In this document: positions 21,942-28,581 of the stretch, piece after piece | How positions within the stretch are numbered: position 1 is the stretch's first letter | How the letters are laid out: each line of letters opens with the position of its first letter | NCBI GenBank assembly: GCA_964615845.1 | Contig: CAZTRC010000006.1 | Location: 1-41,684 of the forward strand | Direction: 5' to 3' | Source: CAYRQF01 sp964615845 | Lineage (GTDB): Bacteria > Patescibacteriota > Minisyncoccia > Phycocordibacterales > CSBR16-119 | Length of the DNA stretch: 41,684 nucleotides | The notes under the pieces: model-generated | What the model saw: only the letters and a program-made list of their open reading frames with translations | Database searches by the model: none | Told to the model about the DNA's origin: nothing | Translations under genes and position numbers: made by a program

Positions 21942-22595
21942 ATGAAAAACAAAAGCACCTGGCCCTTCCGCCCGGAATGGTTCGTCTACACGAATGATCC
22001 GGCAACCTTTGACCACATCACCGGCTTCTTGCGAGCAAGTGGCGAACGCCAAGATGACGCTCTGATGACCGATCAACGAGTGAGCGATCGTTCGGATCTG
22101 GTCACGTTGCGCGCCATCAAAGCGGCCGACAAACAGACACTAGACAAGGCCGCGATCGGCCAACTCAAACTGGTGTTCCAGATCTATCTCCGTCAATACC
22201 CTGGCGGACCGATCCAGCACTTCGAATCGCAGAGGAAAGACGCGCAAGGCCCGAAGATCGTTCTTCTCGTGTCGAACACCCTGACCGGAGCAGAGCTTCG
22301 TCGAAAGGCACTGGACCTCAAAGAGGAACATCCGACCATCGAGTACCTACTCGCGGACGAGGACCTCGTTGGAGCAGTTGACGCGATGATCAACCGCGGC
22401 TTCGTGAACGAAGTGGTCCTCTTCGGTGGAGATCTCGGTAAGGACAACATGCATAGCATTGCCTACCGCGTCATCGAAGCGGCAAGAAAGCGCAGCATGC
22501 CGGTGAAGTCCATGGATGAAGCCGCCGCAAAGGCGATTTCCGCCCTCAATGGGTCCAGCACCCGTGGAAAGTCGAACACCCAACGCGCCGCCTGA
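21942..22595 (+). CDS. Orphan cassette gene 5, unrecognised soluble alpha/beta protein
   Basis: I do not recognise this 217-residue soluble protein. The middle and C-terminal parts alternate strands and helices in a Rossmann-like manner: KIVLLVSNTLTGAELRRKALDL, TIEYLLADEDLVGAVDAMINRGFVNEVVLFGGDLGKDNMHSIAYRVIEAARKRSMPV. The C-terminal 20 residues are Ser/Thr/Arg-rich and probably disordered. No nucleotide-binding glycine loop or catalytic motif is evident. The gene has the strongest promoter in the window, which suggests abundant transcript. Base composition appears higher in G+C than in flanking genes. Confidence 0.65.
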   Translation: MKNKSTWPFRPEWFVYTNDPATFDHITGFLRASGERQDDALMTDQRVSDRSDLVTLRAIKAADKQTLDKAAIGQLKLVFQIYLRQYPGGPIQHFESQRKDAQGPKIVLLVSNTLTGAELRRKALDLKEEHPTIEYLLADEDLVGAVDAMINRGFVNEVVLFGGDLGKDNMHSIAYRVIEAARKRSMPVKSMDEAAAKAISALNGSSTRGKSNTQRAA

Positions 22596-22615
22596 AGAAG
22601 ATCTTTTTCGAGTCC

Positions 22616-22642
22616 GAAGCCCTGACCTATGGTCGGGGCTTC
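22616..22642 (+). terminator. Intrinsic terminator of cassette gene 5
   Basis: A 12-bp stem GAAGCCCTGACC/GGTCGGGGCTTC (one T-G wobble) has a TAT loop. The downstream T content is modest (GTTCATTCTAATTATTTT). It lies just before the end of the convergent gene. Confidence 0.8.
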
Positions 22643-22649
22643 GTTCATT

Positions 22650-23255
22650 CTAATTATTTTCCTCCGCCCCATTCATATCTTCTTCCAACTCTGGTGCCGG
22701 AGGAAGAGTCTTTTCGTACTGGGTGATTATCCATTTACCGGAGACATTCGAGAGTTTGAGCGTCACCGAATACTCAGCGGAAATTCCGTCTTTCACTTTG
22801 GTGTCGCTCGTGACTTCGATAAGTCTACCTGTCACAGCATAAGTGCCGTCTTCGTTTTTCACGAGTGAATCAATTTCGATTCTGTCTGGCCAAGGACTCG
22901 AGGTCAGCCGACCTGGCGCGTTTTCGGGATCCTTTTGCCACTTTTTGACGAGTTCAGATGAAGCGTAATAGCTGAAGTGTCCGCTAATAGCCTTATCGCG
23001 GATTTCCTTGTCGGCAACAAGCGAAACCAAAGCATGTCTCCTGCCAAAACCTTCGACGAGTTCCCGAACCTCCAAAGCTTCCAAGGCTTCGGCATCAACG
23101 GGCGCCACCACTTCTTCCTTTGGCTTGGCGCTGATGAAAATTATACCAACAATGATGATGCCGAGGGCAATCGCGCCTTTGGCAATCAGGCTTTTACGCT
23201 CTTTTGATAAATTTTTAACGTGTTTCAAATCGATTTTCGGGATTTTTATTTTCAT
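22650..23255 (-). CDS. Membrane-anchored protein of unknown function
   Basis: This 201-residue protein has a basic cytoplasmic N-terminus (residues 1-26, KIKIPKIDLKHVKNLSKERKS type), one membrane helix (about 27-43) and an external domain. The C-terminal part DGTYAVTGRLIEVTSDT...YSVTLKLSNVSGKWIITQYEKTLPP has the curved-sheet pattern of NTF2-like/DUF-type lipoprotein domains, but I cannot name the family. The tail is acidic. A TGC-TATAAT extended -10 (23291-23299) gives a leader of about 30 nt without a Shine-Dalgarno. Confidence 0.7.
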   Translation of the reverse strand: MKIKIPKIDLKHVKNLSKERKSLIAKGAIALGIIIVGIIFISAKPKEEVVAPVDAEALEALEVRELVEGFGRRHALVSLVADKEIRDKAISGHFSYYASSELVKKWQKDPENAPGRLTSSPWPDRIEIDSLVKNEDGTYAVTGRLIEVTSDTKVKDGISAEYSVTLKLSNVSGKWIITQYEKTLPPAPELEEDMNGAEENN

Positions 23256-23290
23256 GCGGAGGCTTTGAATTAGTGCTAAAAAGTAAAGGT

Positions 23291-23299
23291 ATTATAGCA
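23291..23299 (-). promoter_or_regulatory. Extended -10 promoter of the 23255 gene
   Basis: TGC-TATAAT on the minus strand is a perfect extended -10. The start codon is 35 nt further on, so this gene is not leaderless. Confidence 0.65.
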
Positions 23300-23314
23300 C
23301 GTCGGCTTTGCTTG

Positions 23315-23344
23315 TTGACAAATTCGGTGGGTGTACTATATAAT
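23315..23344 (+). promoter_or_regulatory. Promoter of the cold-shock protein gene
   Basis: TTGACA (23315-23320) and TATAAT (23339-23344) are both perfect, with an 18-nt spacer. The leader is about 85 nt, long for this genome, as is usual for cold-shock genes whose leader RNA controls translation. Confidence 0.8.
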
Positions 23345-23435
23345 GGAGGGGCAAAAGGGTTAGGTTTCTATTTGAAAATGTCGAGTTTCGAGGGGACAAA
23401 AACGTTTGTAATTAAAACATAGATAAACTAAATCA

Positions 23436-23633
23436 ATGACTGGTACAATCAAAAAATTGACCGATAAAGGTTTTGGTTTCATCTCAGCTGAAGGCCTAGA
23501 GAAAGAACTTTTCTTTCACGCTAATTCTTTGGTAGGAGTTCAATACAATGATCTTCGCGAAGGTGATGCTATAACTTTTGAGATGGAGGAATCTCCAAAG
23601 GGCATGAATGCGGTTAACGTCCAAAAGGCGTAA
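23436..23633 (+). CDS. Cold-shock domain protein (CspA family)
   Basis: This 65-residue OB-fold protein binds single-stranded RNA or DNA and acts as an RNA chaperone. It starts MTGTIKKLTDKGFGFISAEG with the RNP1 motif KGFGFI, and LFFHANSL corresponds to RNP2 (VFVHxS), with Phe for Val. Length matches a single cold-shock domain. The long leader and a 20-bp terminator make it a compact monocistronic unit. No Shine-Dalgarno is seen before the ATG. Confidence 0.95.
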   Translation: MTGTIKKLTDKGFGFISAEGLEKELFFHANSLVGVQYNDLREGDAITFEMEESPKGMNAVNVQKA

Positions 23634-23640
23634 TCTCATC

Positions 23641-23683
23641 AAAAGCAAAATCCCTCCCGTTTGACGGGAGGGATTTTGCTTTT
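23641..23683 (+). terminator. Strong terminator of the cold-shock gene
   Basis: A perfect 20-bp stem (23641-23660 with 23664-23683) has a TTG loop; the core is ATCCCTCCCGT/ACGGGAGGGAT flanked by AAAAGC/GCTTTT. It can serve both directions, including the tiny minus-strand ORF that ends at 23686. Confidence 0.95.
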
Positions 23684-23685
23684 TA

Positions 23686-23742
23686 CTATTTCACTTTCTT
23701 TGGTTTCTTCTTTTCCTTTCTCTTGTCTTGTCCTTTTGCCAT
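23686..23742 (-). CDS. Very small Lys-rich protein (18 residues)
   Basis: The ORF encodes MAKGQDKRKEKKKPKKVK and ends 3 nt before the shared terminator stem. Its pattern resembles longer MAKGQxKxKxxKKKP proteins found in many bacteria, so it is probably real though too short for most gene callers. TAAATA ends 6 nt upstream of the ATG, again the leaderless spacing. Nucleic-acid or ribosome binding is a guess from charge only. Confidence 0.5.
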   Translation of the reverse strand: MAKGQDKRKEKKKPKKVK

Positions 23743-23766
23743 ACAAGTTATTTACTAAATTAATAA

Positions 23767-24312
23767 TTAATCCATCGCTTCATCGCCACAATCCGTGTCA
23801 CTCATATTCGGCTCGAATGACAACTTGTCCGGATTAGCGTAAACCCATGTACCGTCTCCTCTATCCTTCATCTCTCCAAATCCGACAGCGGCATTACCTT
23901 CGCCGAACTTGATGATGATTTCTTCGGTGTTAGTCACGCCTTCGGCAGATGTTGCCCAGAAACCATTGACGGTGCGAGACATAGACATTTGATCCACCGG
24001 TCCGACAGTACCTTTGAATATGCCGGTCTTACTATCCTTCTCATCCGGAAGCCACAAGAATTCTCCGATGACATTTTCCCCACGGATATCCATCGAAAGC
24101 TGCGCCTTGTCCCCTGCTTCGGTGTTCCAGATAAAGCAAAGCTGTGTCGCATCAATGTTCGGATCTTCGACGACATTCGTATCGCCCGGAGTTTCTGTTA
24201 CTGGTGTCGGCACCACATCCTTCGCTGGCATTTTAATAAACCAAACTATCGCGGCAATTAAAATCAATACTCCTAAAATCGTTTGCCAAGTTTTTGTTTT
24301 ATTTTCTTCCAT
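23767..24312 (-). CDS. Membrane-anchored protein of unknown function
   Basis: I choose the ATG at 24312, giving 181 residues: MEENKTKTW then a membrane helix (about 10-27), a Pro/Thr linker and an external beta-rich domain with LCFIWNTEAGDKAQLSMDIRGENVIGEFLWLPDEKDSKTGIFKGTVG and FGEMKDRGDGTWVYAN. The open frame runs further upstream, but that part crosses the terminator of cassette gene 6, and TGT-TATAAT sits 6 nt before this ATG. The domain resembles small lipocalin-like or MliC-like lysozyme-inhibitor barrels (FxCxxG...GxFxGTVG), which is speculative. Confidence 0.75.
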   Translation of the reverse strand: MEENKTKTWQTILGVLILIAAIVWFIKMPAKDVVPTPVTETPGDTNVVEDPNIDATQLCFIWNTEAGDKAQLSMDIRGENVIGEFLWLPDEKDSKTGIFKGTVGPVDQMSMSRTVNGFWATSAEGVTNTEEIIIKFGEGNAAVGFGEMKDRGDGTWVYANPDKLSFEPNMSDTDCGDEAMD

Positions 24313-24318
24313 ATTTAA

Positions 24319-24327
24319 ATTATAACA
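24319..24327 (-). promoter_or_regulatory. Extended -10 promoter, leaderless spacing
   Basis: TGT-TATAAT on the minus strand ends 6 nt before the ATG at 24312. It decides the start of the downstream gene. Confidence 0.75.
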
Positions 24328-24349
24328 TTCTTTGTTTTTTAAAAAAGAA

Positions 24350-24378
24350 GAACCCGGACCAACTAGTGGTCCGGGTTC
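24350..24378 (-). terminator. Intrinsic terminator of cassette gene 6
   Basis: A perfect 12-bp stem GAACCCGGACCA/TGGTCCGGGTTC has an ACTAG loop and is followed on the minus strand by TTCTTTTTT. Confidence 0.93.
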
Positions 24379-24418
24379 CTTCATCCGGTGCTCTTGCGCA
24401 TATTTTCTTTCCCCGCCT

Positions 24419-25030
24419 CTACGCTGTCTCCAGCTCGAGACGTCCATTCGCCTCCAGAACGGGGACCTCCAACTTCGACGCTGTTTTCAACAGGCGTCGC
24501 CCCAGCAACCCTATGGTTTCCCGGCCGAAGACAACGGCATAGTCACGGAATCGCGCGGGAGATAGGCCGCCGACGCCGACGATCTCGTGAACCAAATGCG
24601 CCAGTTGAAACGTAGTGGTCAGCACGATCCTGCCGCCATTGATGGCCGCAGTAATGGCTGTTGCCGTGTTGAAGTGCACTTGGCGAAAGACCTCTCCGAC
24701 CTCGGCCTCGTTGTCATCCATCACCGTAGTGAATGGTGCATAGACGATCGAGATCGGCTCGATCTGTTTCGTCTTACCACGCGTTGCCAAGGCGTAGATA
24801 TGGTGTTCCTCCACCACAGTGAGCGCCTCGATGACGTTTTGCGGCAACCCACACAGTGGGTACGGAACGATGCTGTCATCGTTGGTATACTTGGTGAAAT
24901 CGATGATCTTGCTCGGGAGCAAGAATTCATCCATCACACCCTTCATGGCGGTATTGGTAGTAAACCCATAACCGCACTCGTTCAACCTCTTCAACAGGAG
25001 TTCACTTCCGGAAGGAAGCTTCGTACCCAT
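24419..25030 (-). CDS. Orphan cassette gene 6, unrecognised soluble protein, possibly truncated at the N-terminus
   Basis: I do not recognise this 203-residue soluble protein. It alternates strands and helices (HHIYALATRG, IEPISIVYAPFTTVMDD, GGRIVLTTTFQLAHLVHEIVGVGG, YAVVFGRETIGLLGRRLL), and may be a Rossmann-like fold. The same frame upstream reads MKIGHFGIANK, a TAA stop, then TKSILI before the annotated ATG. If the TAA were a sense codon, the protein would begin at 25084 and gain a typical first beta strand. Either a leader peptide precedes the gene or a nonsense mutation has shortened it. It has its own promoter and terminator. Confidence 0.6.
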   Translation of the reverse strand: MGTKLPSGSELLLKRLNECGYGFTTNTAMKGVMDEFLLPSKIIDFTKYTNDDSIVPYPLCGLPQNVIEALTVVEEHHIYALATRGKTKQIEPISIVYAPFTTVMDDNEAEVGEVFRQVHFNTATAITAAINGGRIVLTTTFQLAHLVHEIVGVGGLSPARFRDYAVVFGRETIGLLGRRLLKTASKLEVPVLEANGRLELETA

Positions 25031-25048
25031 GATGAGTATGCTCTTGGT

Positions 25049-25084
25049 TTACTTGTTCGCGATTCCGAAATGTCCGATCTTCAT
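25049..25084 (-). CDS. 11-codon leader ORF in frame with cassette gene 6
   Basis: The ORF MKIGHFGIANK ends with TAA 18 nt before the ATG of the main ORF and is in the same frame. Its ATG follows the C/A-rich leader type typical of the cassettes (CCAAAACCTTTGACC), whereas the ATG at 25030 does not. It could be a leader peptide or the true N-terminus separated by a single stop (CAA to TAA would suffice). Confidence 0.4.
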   Translation of the reverse strand: MKIGHFGIANK

Positions 25085-25127
25085 GGTCAAAGGTTTTGGA
25101 AGGAAGCGTTGTTGCTATCCGGGGTGG

Positions 25128-25155
25128 ATATTACTATTTATTTAAAAAGTGTCAA
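25128..25155 (-). promoter_or_regulatory. Sigma70-type promoter of cassette gene 6
   Basis: TTGACA (25150-25155), 16 nt, TAATAT (25128-25133) on the minus strand. The -35 lies inside the last codons of the ABC-F gene. Confidence 0.78.
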
Positions 25156-26644
25156 TGGCTTTCGCTTTTGAGCTTGGGGAAAGGTCGAGCGTCTCATCGA
25201 TCCGGATTTGCGCCACGAAATCCGGAACGTGAGAAACGAGAATCATTGCGCCTTCGAATTTGTCGAGTGCTTCGGCAATGATTGGCAAGTGGCGGAAATT
25301 GATGTGGTTGGTCGGCTCGTCGAGGATGAGAAGTCCCGGACGCTCGAGCACCAGCCGCGCGAAAGCGACTAGTCCCTTCTGCCCTTCTGACAGATTACCG
25401 ATTTTGGTGTTGATGAAATCGCTGGTGATGAGAAATCCGGCCGCGGTCGCGCGAAGGCGTTCTTCATTGAGCGGCATATTAGCGATAGCCATCCCGCCTT
25501 TCAAGGATTCGTAGACTGTCTGAGTGAAATCAAGCGTCGAAAAATCTTGGCGATAGTATCCGATACGGACATCTGGAGCAATTGTGACGCCCGCGCTTTT
25601 ACCGCTTGCAATCAATTCTAGAAGTGTCGACTTGCCGATACCATTCGGGCCTTTCAAGAGCAAGTGATTATTTTTCTTCAATTTTATATTTACTTTTTTC
25701 TCTTTCGGCTTGTGGTTTTGGATAGTCGAAACTTTTTGGAGGTCTATGATGTCGCCGAGGATATCGCCCTGGAAAGGGATCGTGAAAGGCTTGATAGTCT
25801 TGTCTTCCCGTCTGACATCCACCATTTCATCTTCGAGATCGGCCGCAAGATCTCGCATCCTTTTGGCCACGGCACGCAAATTGCCGCCCTTGTGAGCGAA
25901 GACGTTGGCTTGGTCTTTCTTGGCTTGAATCTGTTTGGCCAGGCGCGCGTTCTTGATGTTTTCTTTTTCAACACGTGCGGAAATTTCTTTGATGACGTCG
26001 AAATAGTTTCCGACATAGCGTTCGATTTTCCTAGTGAACACATCGAGATAGAGGACGCCATCGGTAAAAGAGTTTAGAAATTCAGCGTCGTGAGAAATGA
26101 CAAGACAGGTCTTTTGGTAGTCGACAAGGAATTTCGTCAGGTGCTCGATGCCCGCTTTGTCCAAATTATTCGTCGGCTCGTCGAGGAGGAGAATGTCTGG
26201 CTCTTGGATCAACGCCGAAGCGAGAAGAATACGCGCTTGCTGTCCACCGGAAAAGCTCTTGATGATTCGGTCATGGACTTTTTCGTGGCCTTTGAGATGG
26301 ACAATCTCGAGCACGTCGTCGATTCGAGGATCGATGTCATAAATTTTCTCCTTGAAACAATTCTGGAAGAATTCTCGTACGGTCAAATTCATTTGATCCC
26401 TCGGGATGACTTGTTTGGCGATGGCAATGGTGGCGCCCTTGGTGATGTTGATAACGCCGTGATTCGCTTCGTACTCATCGGTGATGAGACCAAAGAGCGT
26501 CGATTTACCCGCGCCGTTCTGACCCATAATGGTGAGCTTCATCCCACGACGCACAGAGAAAGACACCTCATCGAGAATTGGTTTGATTGGACTGTATTCG
26601 AAAGTCACATCTTCGAATCGCAAAATTGTCTCGTCTTTGGACAT
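25142..26644 (-). CDS. ABC-F family ATPase (ribosome-associated)
   Basis: This 500-residue soluble protein has two ABC ATPase domains and no membrane segments. Domain 1 has Walker A GQNGAGKST (about 39-47), signature SGGQQAR and Walker B ILLLDEPTNNLD; domain 2 has GPNGIGKST, an altered signature LSEGQKG and LLILDEPTNHIN. The linker (about 240-300, Lys/Arg-rich helices) is the P-site tRNA interaction region of ABC-F proteins such as EttA, Uup and YbiT. Such proteins act on stalled or initiating ribosomes; the subtype cannot be decided here. TAATCT lies 7 nt before the ATG, nearly leaderless. Confidence 0.93.
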   Translation of the reverse strand: MSKDETILRFEDVTFEYSPIKPILDEVSFSVRRGMKLTIMGQNGAGKSTLFGLITDEYEANHGVINITKGATIAIAKQVIPRDQMNLTVREFFQNCFKEKIYDIDPRIDDVLEIVHLKGHEKVHDRIIKSFSGGQQARILLASALIQEPDILLLDEPTNNLDKAGIEHLTKFLVDYQKTCLVISHDAEFLNSFTDGVLYLDVFTRKIERYVGNYFDVIKEISARVEKENIKNARLAKQIQAKKDQANVFAHKGGNLRAVAKRMRDLAADLEDEMVDVRREDKTIKPFTIPFQGDILGDIIDLQKVSTIQNHKPKEKKVNIKLKKNNHLLLKGPNGIGKSTLLELIASGKSAGVTIAPDVRIGYYRQDFSTLDFTQTVYESLKGGMAIANMPLNEERLRATAAGFLITSDFINTKIGNLSEGQKGLVAFARLVLERPGLLILDEPTNHINFRHLPIIAEALDKFEGAMILVSHVPDFVAQIRIDETLDLSPSSKAKAIDTF

Positions 26645-26693
26645 GAGAAAGAGATTAGCACGGAAATACCCCGGTCAATAGTGAATTAAGAAA

Positions 26694-27233
26694 TTATTTT
26701 TTCTTTTTGGCTACTTTTGTTTTTGGCTTGTCGCTTGCAACCGCTTTTCCGACGGCTTTCTTCACTTCTTCTTTTTGTTTTGAAGCGGCATTGCCCTCGA
26801 GAACTTTCTCCACGACTTCGATCAAGCGATCAAGCTTGCCAGCGATGGCGCCGAGTTCTTTCTTCAGGCCGTCATTACTCGGAGTTGCTTGGAAAGCCGG
26901 TCGGTCGTTTGAGCGGAAACTTGGTTTGTCGCCAAAGGATTTACGCGGACCTCTAGCGCTAAAATCAGGTCTTGGCGCACCGCCCTCGCTATCTCTCTTG
27001 GCACCAAAACAATCCTTACAATAAACTGGCTTGTCGCCTGTCGGTCGAAATGGTACTTCGCATGTTTTACCGCATTCGCTGCAAGTTGCTTTGTGCATCG
27101 TTACATCGGAGTTGCCTCCACGGCCACCGCCAAAACTCTTGCCGCCAAACGAAGGTCGCCCACCGCCTCGACTGTCTCGGAATCCGCCTCCCCCGCTTCG
27201 CCCGCCACTACCACCTTTTTGATAATTTCCCAT
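26694..27233 (-). CDS. Gly/Arg-rich protein with CxxC-CxxC zinc ribbon
   Basis: The protein has 179 residues. The N-terminal part (1-42) is Gly/Arg/Ser-rich (RGG-like) and probably binds RNA. A compact zinc ribbon follows (about 47-76: ATCSECGKTCEVPFRPTGDKPVYCKDCF, four Cys in two CxxC pairs), then a disordered Arg/Phe/Pro stretch, a helix (LKKELGAIAGKLDRLIEVVEKVL, about 123-145) and a Lys-rich tail. As I recall, the CxxC...PVYCKDCF module is widespread in CPR genomes with unknown function. A nucleic-acid role is inferred from charge and composition. Confidence 0.8.
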   Translation of the reverse strand: MGNYQKGGSGGRSGGGGFRDSRGGGRPSFGGKSFGGGRGGNSDVTMHKATCSECGKTCEVPFRPTGDKPVYCKDCFGAKRDSEGGAPRPDFSARGPRKSFGDKPSFRSNDRPAFQATPSNDGLKKELGAIAGKLDRLIEVVEKVLEGNAASKQKEEVKKAVGKAVASDKPKTKVAKKKK

Positions 27234-27311
27234 AATTTGTTGTTAGTTTGTAATATATTGACACTCTACGCTTTTTGGGCCGAAATAGCAACCCCTCCGT
27301 CGCCCAAAACA

Positions 27312-27345
27312 AAATCCGCCCTGATACGATTTTCGGAGCGGATTT
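27312..27345 (-). terminator. Terminator of the small basic protein gene
   Basis: AAATCCGC (27312-27319) pairs with GCGGATTT (27338-27345); the minus-strand 3' side continues TGTTTTGG. The loop is long (18 nt), so strength is uncertain. Confidence 0.6.
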
Positions 27346-27351
27346 CGTCTT

Positions 27352-27501
27352 TTATTTTTTCCTTTTCCAATTTTTCTTCTTATTCGCTTCCTTCTTCGCG
27401 GCTCGCTCAGCGAGCATTTTCTTTTTGGCGGCGATGCGATTCTTCGATTTACGAGGATTCGCATTTTGCGGCCGAATATCTAAACTTGATCTTTTTGCCA
27501 T
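27352..27501 (-). CDS. Small highly basic protein (49 residues)
   Basis: The frame encodes MAKRSSLDIRPQNANPRK, continues with SKNRIAAKKKMLAERAAKK and ends EANKKKNWKRKK. It is over 35% Lys/Arg and forms a helical basic stretch, like ribosome- or nucleic-acid-associated small proteins. The start is supported by GATATT ending 6 nt before the ATG, and the end by a hairpin just downstream. Longer ORFs in other frames here are shadows. The precise family is not known to me. Confidence 0.65.
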   Translation of the reverse strand: MAKRSSLDIRPQNANPRKSKNRIAAKKKMLAERAAKKEANKKKNWKRKK

Positions 27502-27572
27502 AATGGGAATATCTTAAACTAATTTTCCAAAAGAGTACAGTTTATAATCTAAAAATTTTTATACAGAAACAG

Positions 27573-27623
27573 GAACACCTCGGCTGGCCGAGGCGTTCTG
27601 CTCGCAAGGACGGTCCTTGCGAG
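27573..27623 (-). terminator. Double hairpin terminator of cassette gene 7
   Basis: Two hairpins lie end to end. GAACACCTCGG/CCGAGGCGTTC (27573-27598, one mismatch, CTGG loop) is the distal one on the minus strand and is followed by a T-rich tract. CTCGCAAGGA/TCCTTGCGAG (27601-27623, perfect 10 bp, CGG loop) is nearer the gene. Confidence 0.8.
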
Positions 27624-27638
27624 GTTGATATGCTCCTA

Positions 27639-28058
27639 CTATGCAACGCTACTTCTCCACCAAAAACCGTGAAGTACAAGACAGGCGAAAGAATTCACCA
27701 GTCCCAAAACTACTGGAACGATGGAAGGGGTGAAGGCGGGCAGATCGTAAACAAAAACCAAATAGTAGAGGGCCAAGAGAAGAATGGCGAGGAAAATTGT
27801 CGTCCATCTCAAACTTGGCTTGGTTTCTGCCCGCAAGCCATCAAACTCTGCCGTTAGCGCCACAAGATGGAGGTGGTTTATGCCCACAGAGACCGCCAGA
27901 AATCCGGAGGAAAACAAGAAATGAGAGAAGTCCCATTCGTGCTGCAAACCAATGATAAGCCAGGTTGTTGTGGCGGCAACTACAGAAAACCCAAGGCTCA
28001 GGAGGACAATGAACAAGACAAATGATGCTCCGCACAAGAAACAGAGGAGGTTCTTCAT
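27639..28058 (-). CDS. Orphan cassette gene 7, four-helix membrane protein
   Basis: I do not recognise this 139-residue hydrophobic protein. Membrane helices are about residues 4-28 and 28-42 (perhaps with a signal-like first segment), 46-66, 85-105 and 109-130. A short hydrophilic loop EFDGLRAETKPSLRW separates the halves. No transporter or enzyme motif is visible. The leader contains the ACCCCTAACACCCCCACC type sequence and no Shine-Dalgarno. It is directly adjacent to cassette gene 8 on the same strand but has its own promoter. Confidence 0.65.
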   Translation of the reverse strand: MKNLLCFLCGASFVLFIVLLSLGFSVVAATTTWLIIGLQHEWDFSHFLFSSGFLAVSVGINHLHLVALTAEFDGLRAETKPSLRWTTIFLAILLLALYYLVFVYDLPAFTPSIVPVVLGLVNSFACLVLHGFWWRSSVA

Positions 28059-28084
28059 GGTGGGGGTGTTAGGGGTTCGAGTGA

Positions 28085-28113
28085 AGATTACGGTAAAAAA
28101 TAATATTGGTCAA
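28085..28113 (-). promoter_or_regulatory. Sigma70-type promoter of cassette gene 7
   Basis: TTGACC (28108-28113), 17 nt, TAATCT (28085-28090) on the minus strand. Confidence 0.8.
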
Positions 28114-28128
28114 ACTGTATGAAAAACG

Positions 28129-28158
28129 AAGGGCCCGGAACAGAAGTTCCGAGCCCTT
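28129..28158 (-). terminator. Intrinsic terminator of cassette gene 8
   Basis: A 13-position stem AAGGGCCCGGAAC/GTTCCGAGCCCTT (one mismatch) has an AGAA loop and is followed on the minus strand by CGTTTTTC. Confidence 0.9.
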
Positions 28159-28315
28159 ATTGGCTGGCGAGCCAGAAAGCACTTTCACCAGAGAAGCACA
28201 TCCCCGCCACACCAATATTTAGGGGTTTGTCGCAGAGGAGCCGACAAACCCCACGGACAACGATACCAGCCGAACCTGGGACGAAGAACCCTTACTGGAT
28301 CGTGCCCTAAGAAGT
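28159..28315 (-). other. Unexplained 157-nt tail of cassette 8 with strong internal hairpin
   Basis: Between the stop of cassette gene 8 and its terminator lies an unusually long tail. It contains a perfect 11-bp hairpin, GGGGTTTGTCG/CGACAAACCCC (28222-28252). The frame of gene 8 hits three stops (TGA, TAG, TAA), then stays open for ~43 codons (from GFFVPGSAG to SAFWLASQ) and ends right at the terminator. It may be a structured 3' RNA, or the degraded end of a longer gene. I see no RNA family. Confidence 0.4.
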
Positions 28316-28507
28316 TCAGGACGATTGTTCGTCCTTCTTGTTGCGTTCCCGAAGGACACTCAACATGGTGACATCGGTCTCCAATTCGTCCGGTTGTTTG
28401 GAACCGGTGCAGGTTGCTGCGATCATCCCGTGCAACGCATGATGGGCTTCGGCGGGAGCAGGATAGGCTTGCATGAGCTTGGTGCGGATGTGGTTTTGAG
28501 CATCCAT
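28316..28507 (-). CDS. Orphan cassette gene 8, small soluble protein
   Basis: The 63-residue reading starts MDAQNHIRTKLMQAYPAP and ends KKDEQSS. It is mostly helical and polar, with a CT pair in the middle (IAATCTGSKQPDE), and I do not recognise it. I chose the ATG at 28507 because the -10 ends 5 nt upstream, making this the one cassette without a leader; further upstream codons lie inside the -10. The gene may be the N-terminal part of a longer broken gene (see the tail at 28159-28315). Confidence 0.5.
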   Translation of the reverse strand: MDAQNHIRTKLMQAYPAPAEAHHALHGMIAATCTGSKQPDELETDVTMLSVLRERNKKDEQSS

Positions 28508-28512
28508 TTTGG

Positions 28513-28541
28513 ACATTAACACACCCTGCCTGGATAGTCAA
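28513..28541 (-). promoter_or_regulatory. Sigma70-type promoter of cassette gene 8
   Basis: TTGACT (28536-28541), 17 nt, TAATGT (28513-28518) on the minus strand. Confidence 0.75.
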
Positions 28542-28545
28542 TAAC

Positions 28546-28567
28546 AAAATCCCCAGACGGGGACTTT
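28546..28567 (-). terminator. Terminator of the 28803 gene
   Basis: TCCCC/GGGGA with an AGAC loop, flanked by AAA/TTT pairing, is followed on the minus strand by TTTTGTTATT. It stops just before the cassette 8 promoter. Confidence 0.7.
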
Positions 28568-28581
28568 GCCATGCTTCCCTA

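Noticed and set aside
24313..24447. N-terminal extension of the 24312 membrane protein
   Set aside because: It runs through the cassette 6 terminator and has no hydrophobic or conserved content; the TATAAT placed 6 nt before ATG 24312 fixes the start.
27243..27517. Phe-rich plus-strand and Arg-rich minus-strand ORFs
   Set aside because: Both are shadows of the 49-residue Lys/Arg-rich gene at 27352-27501.
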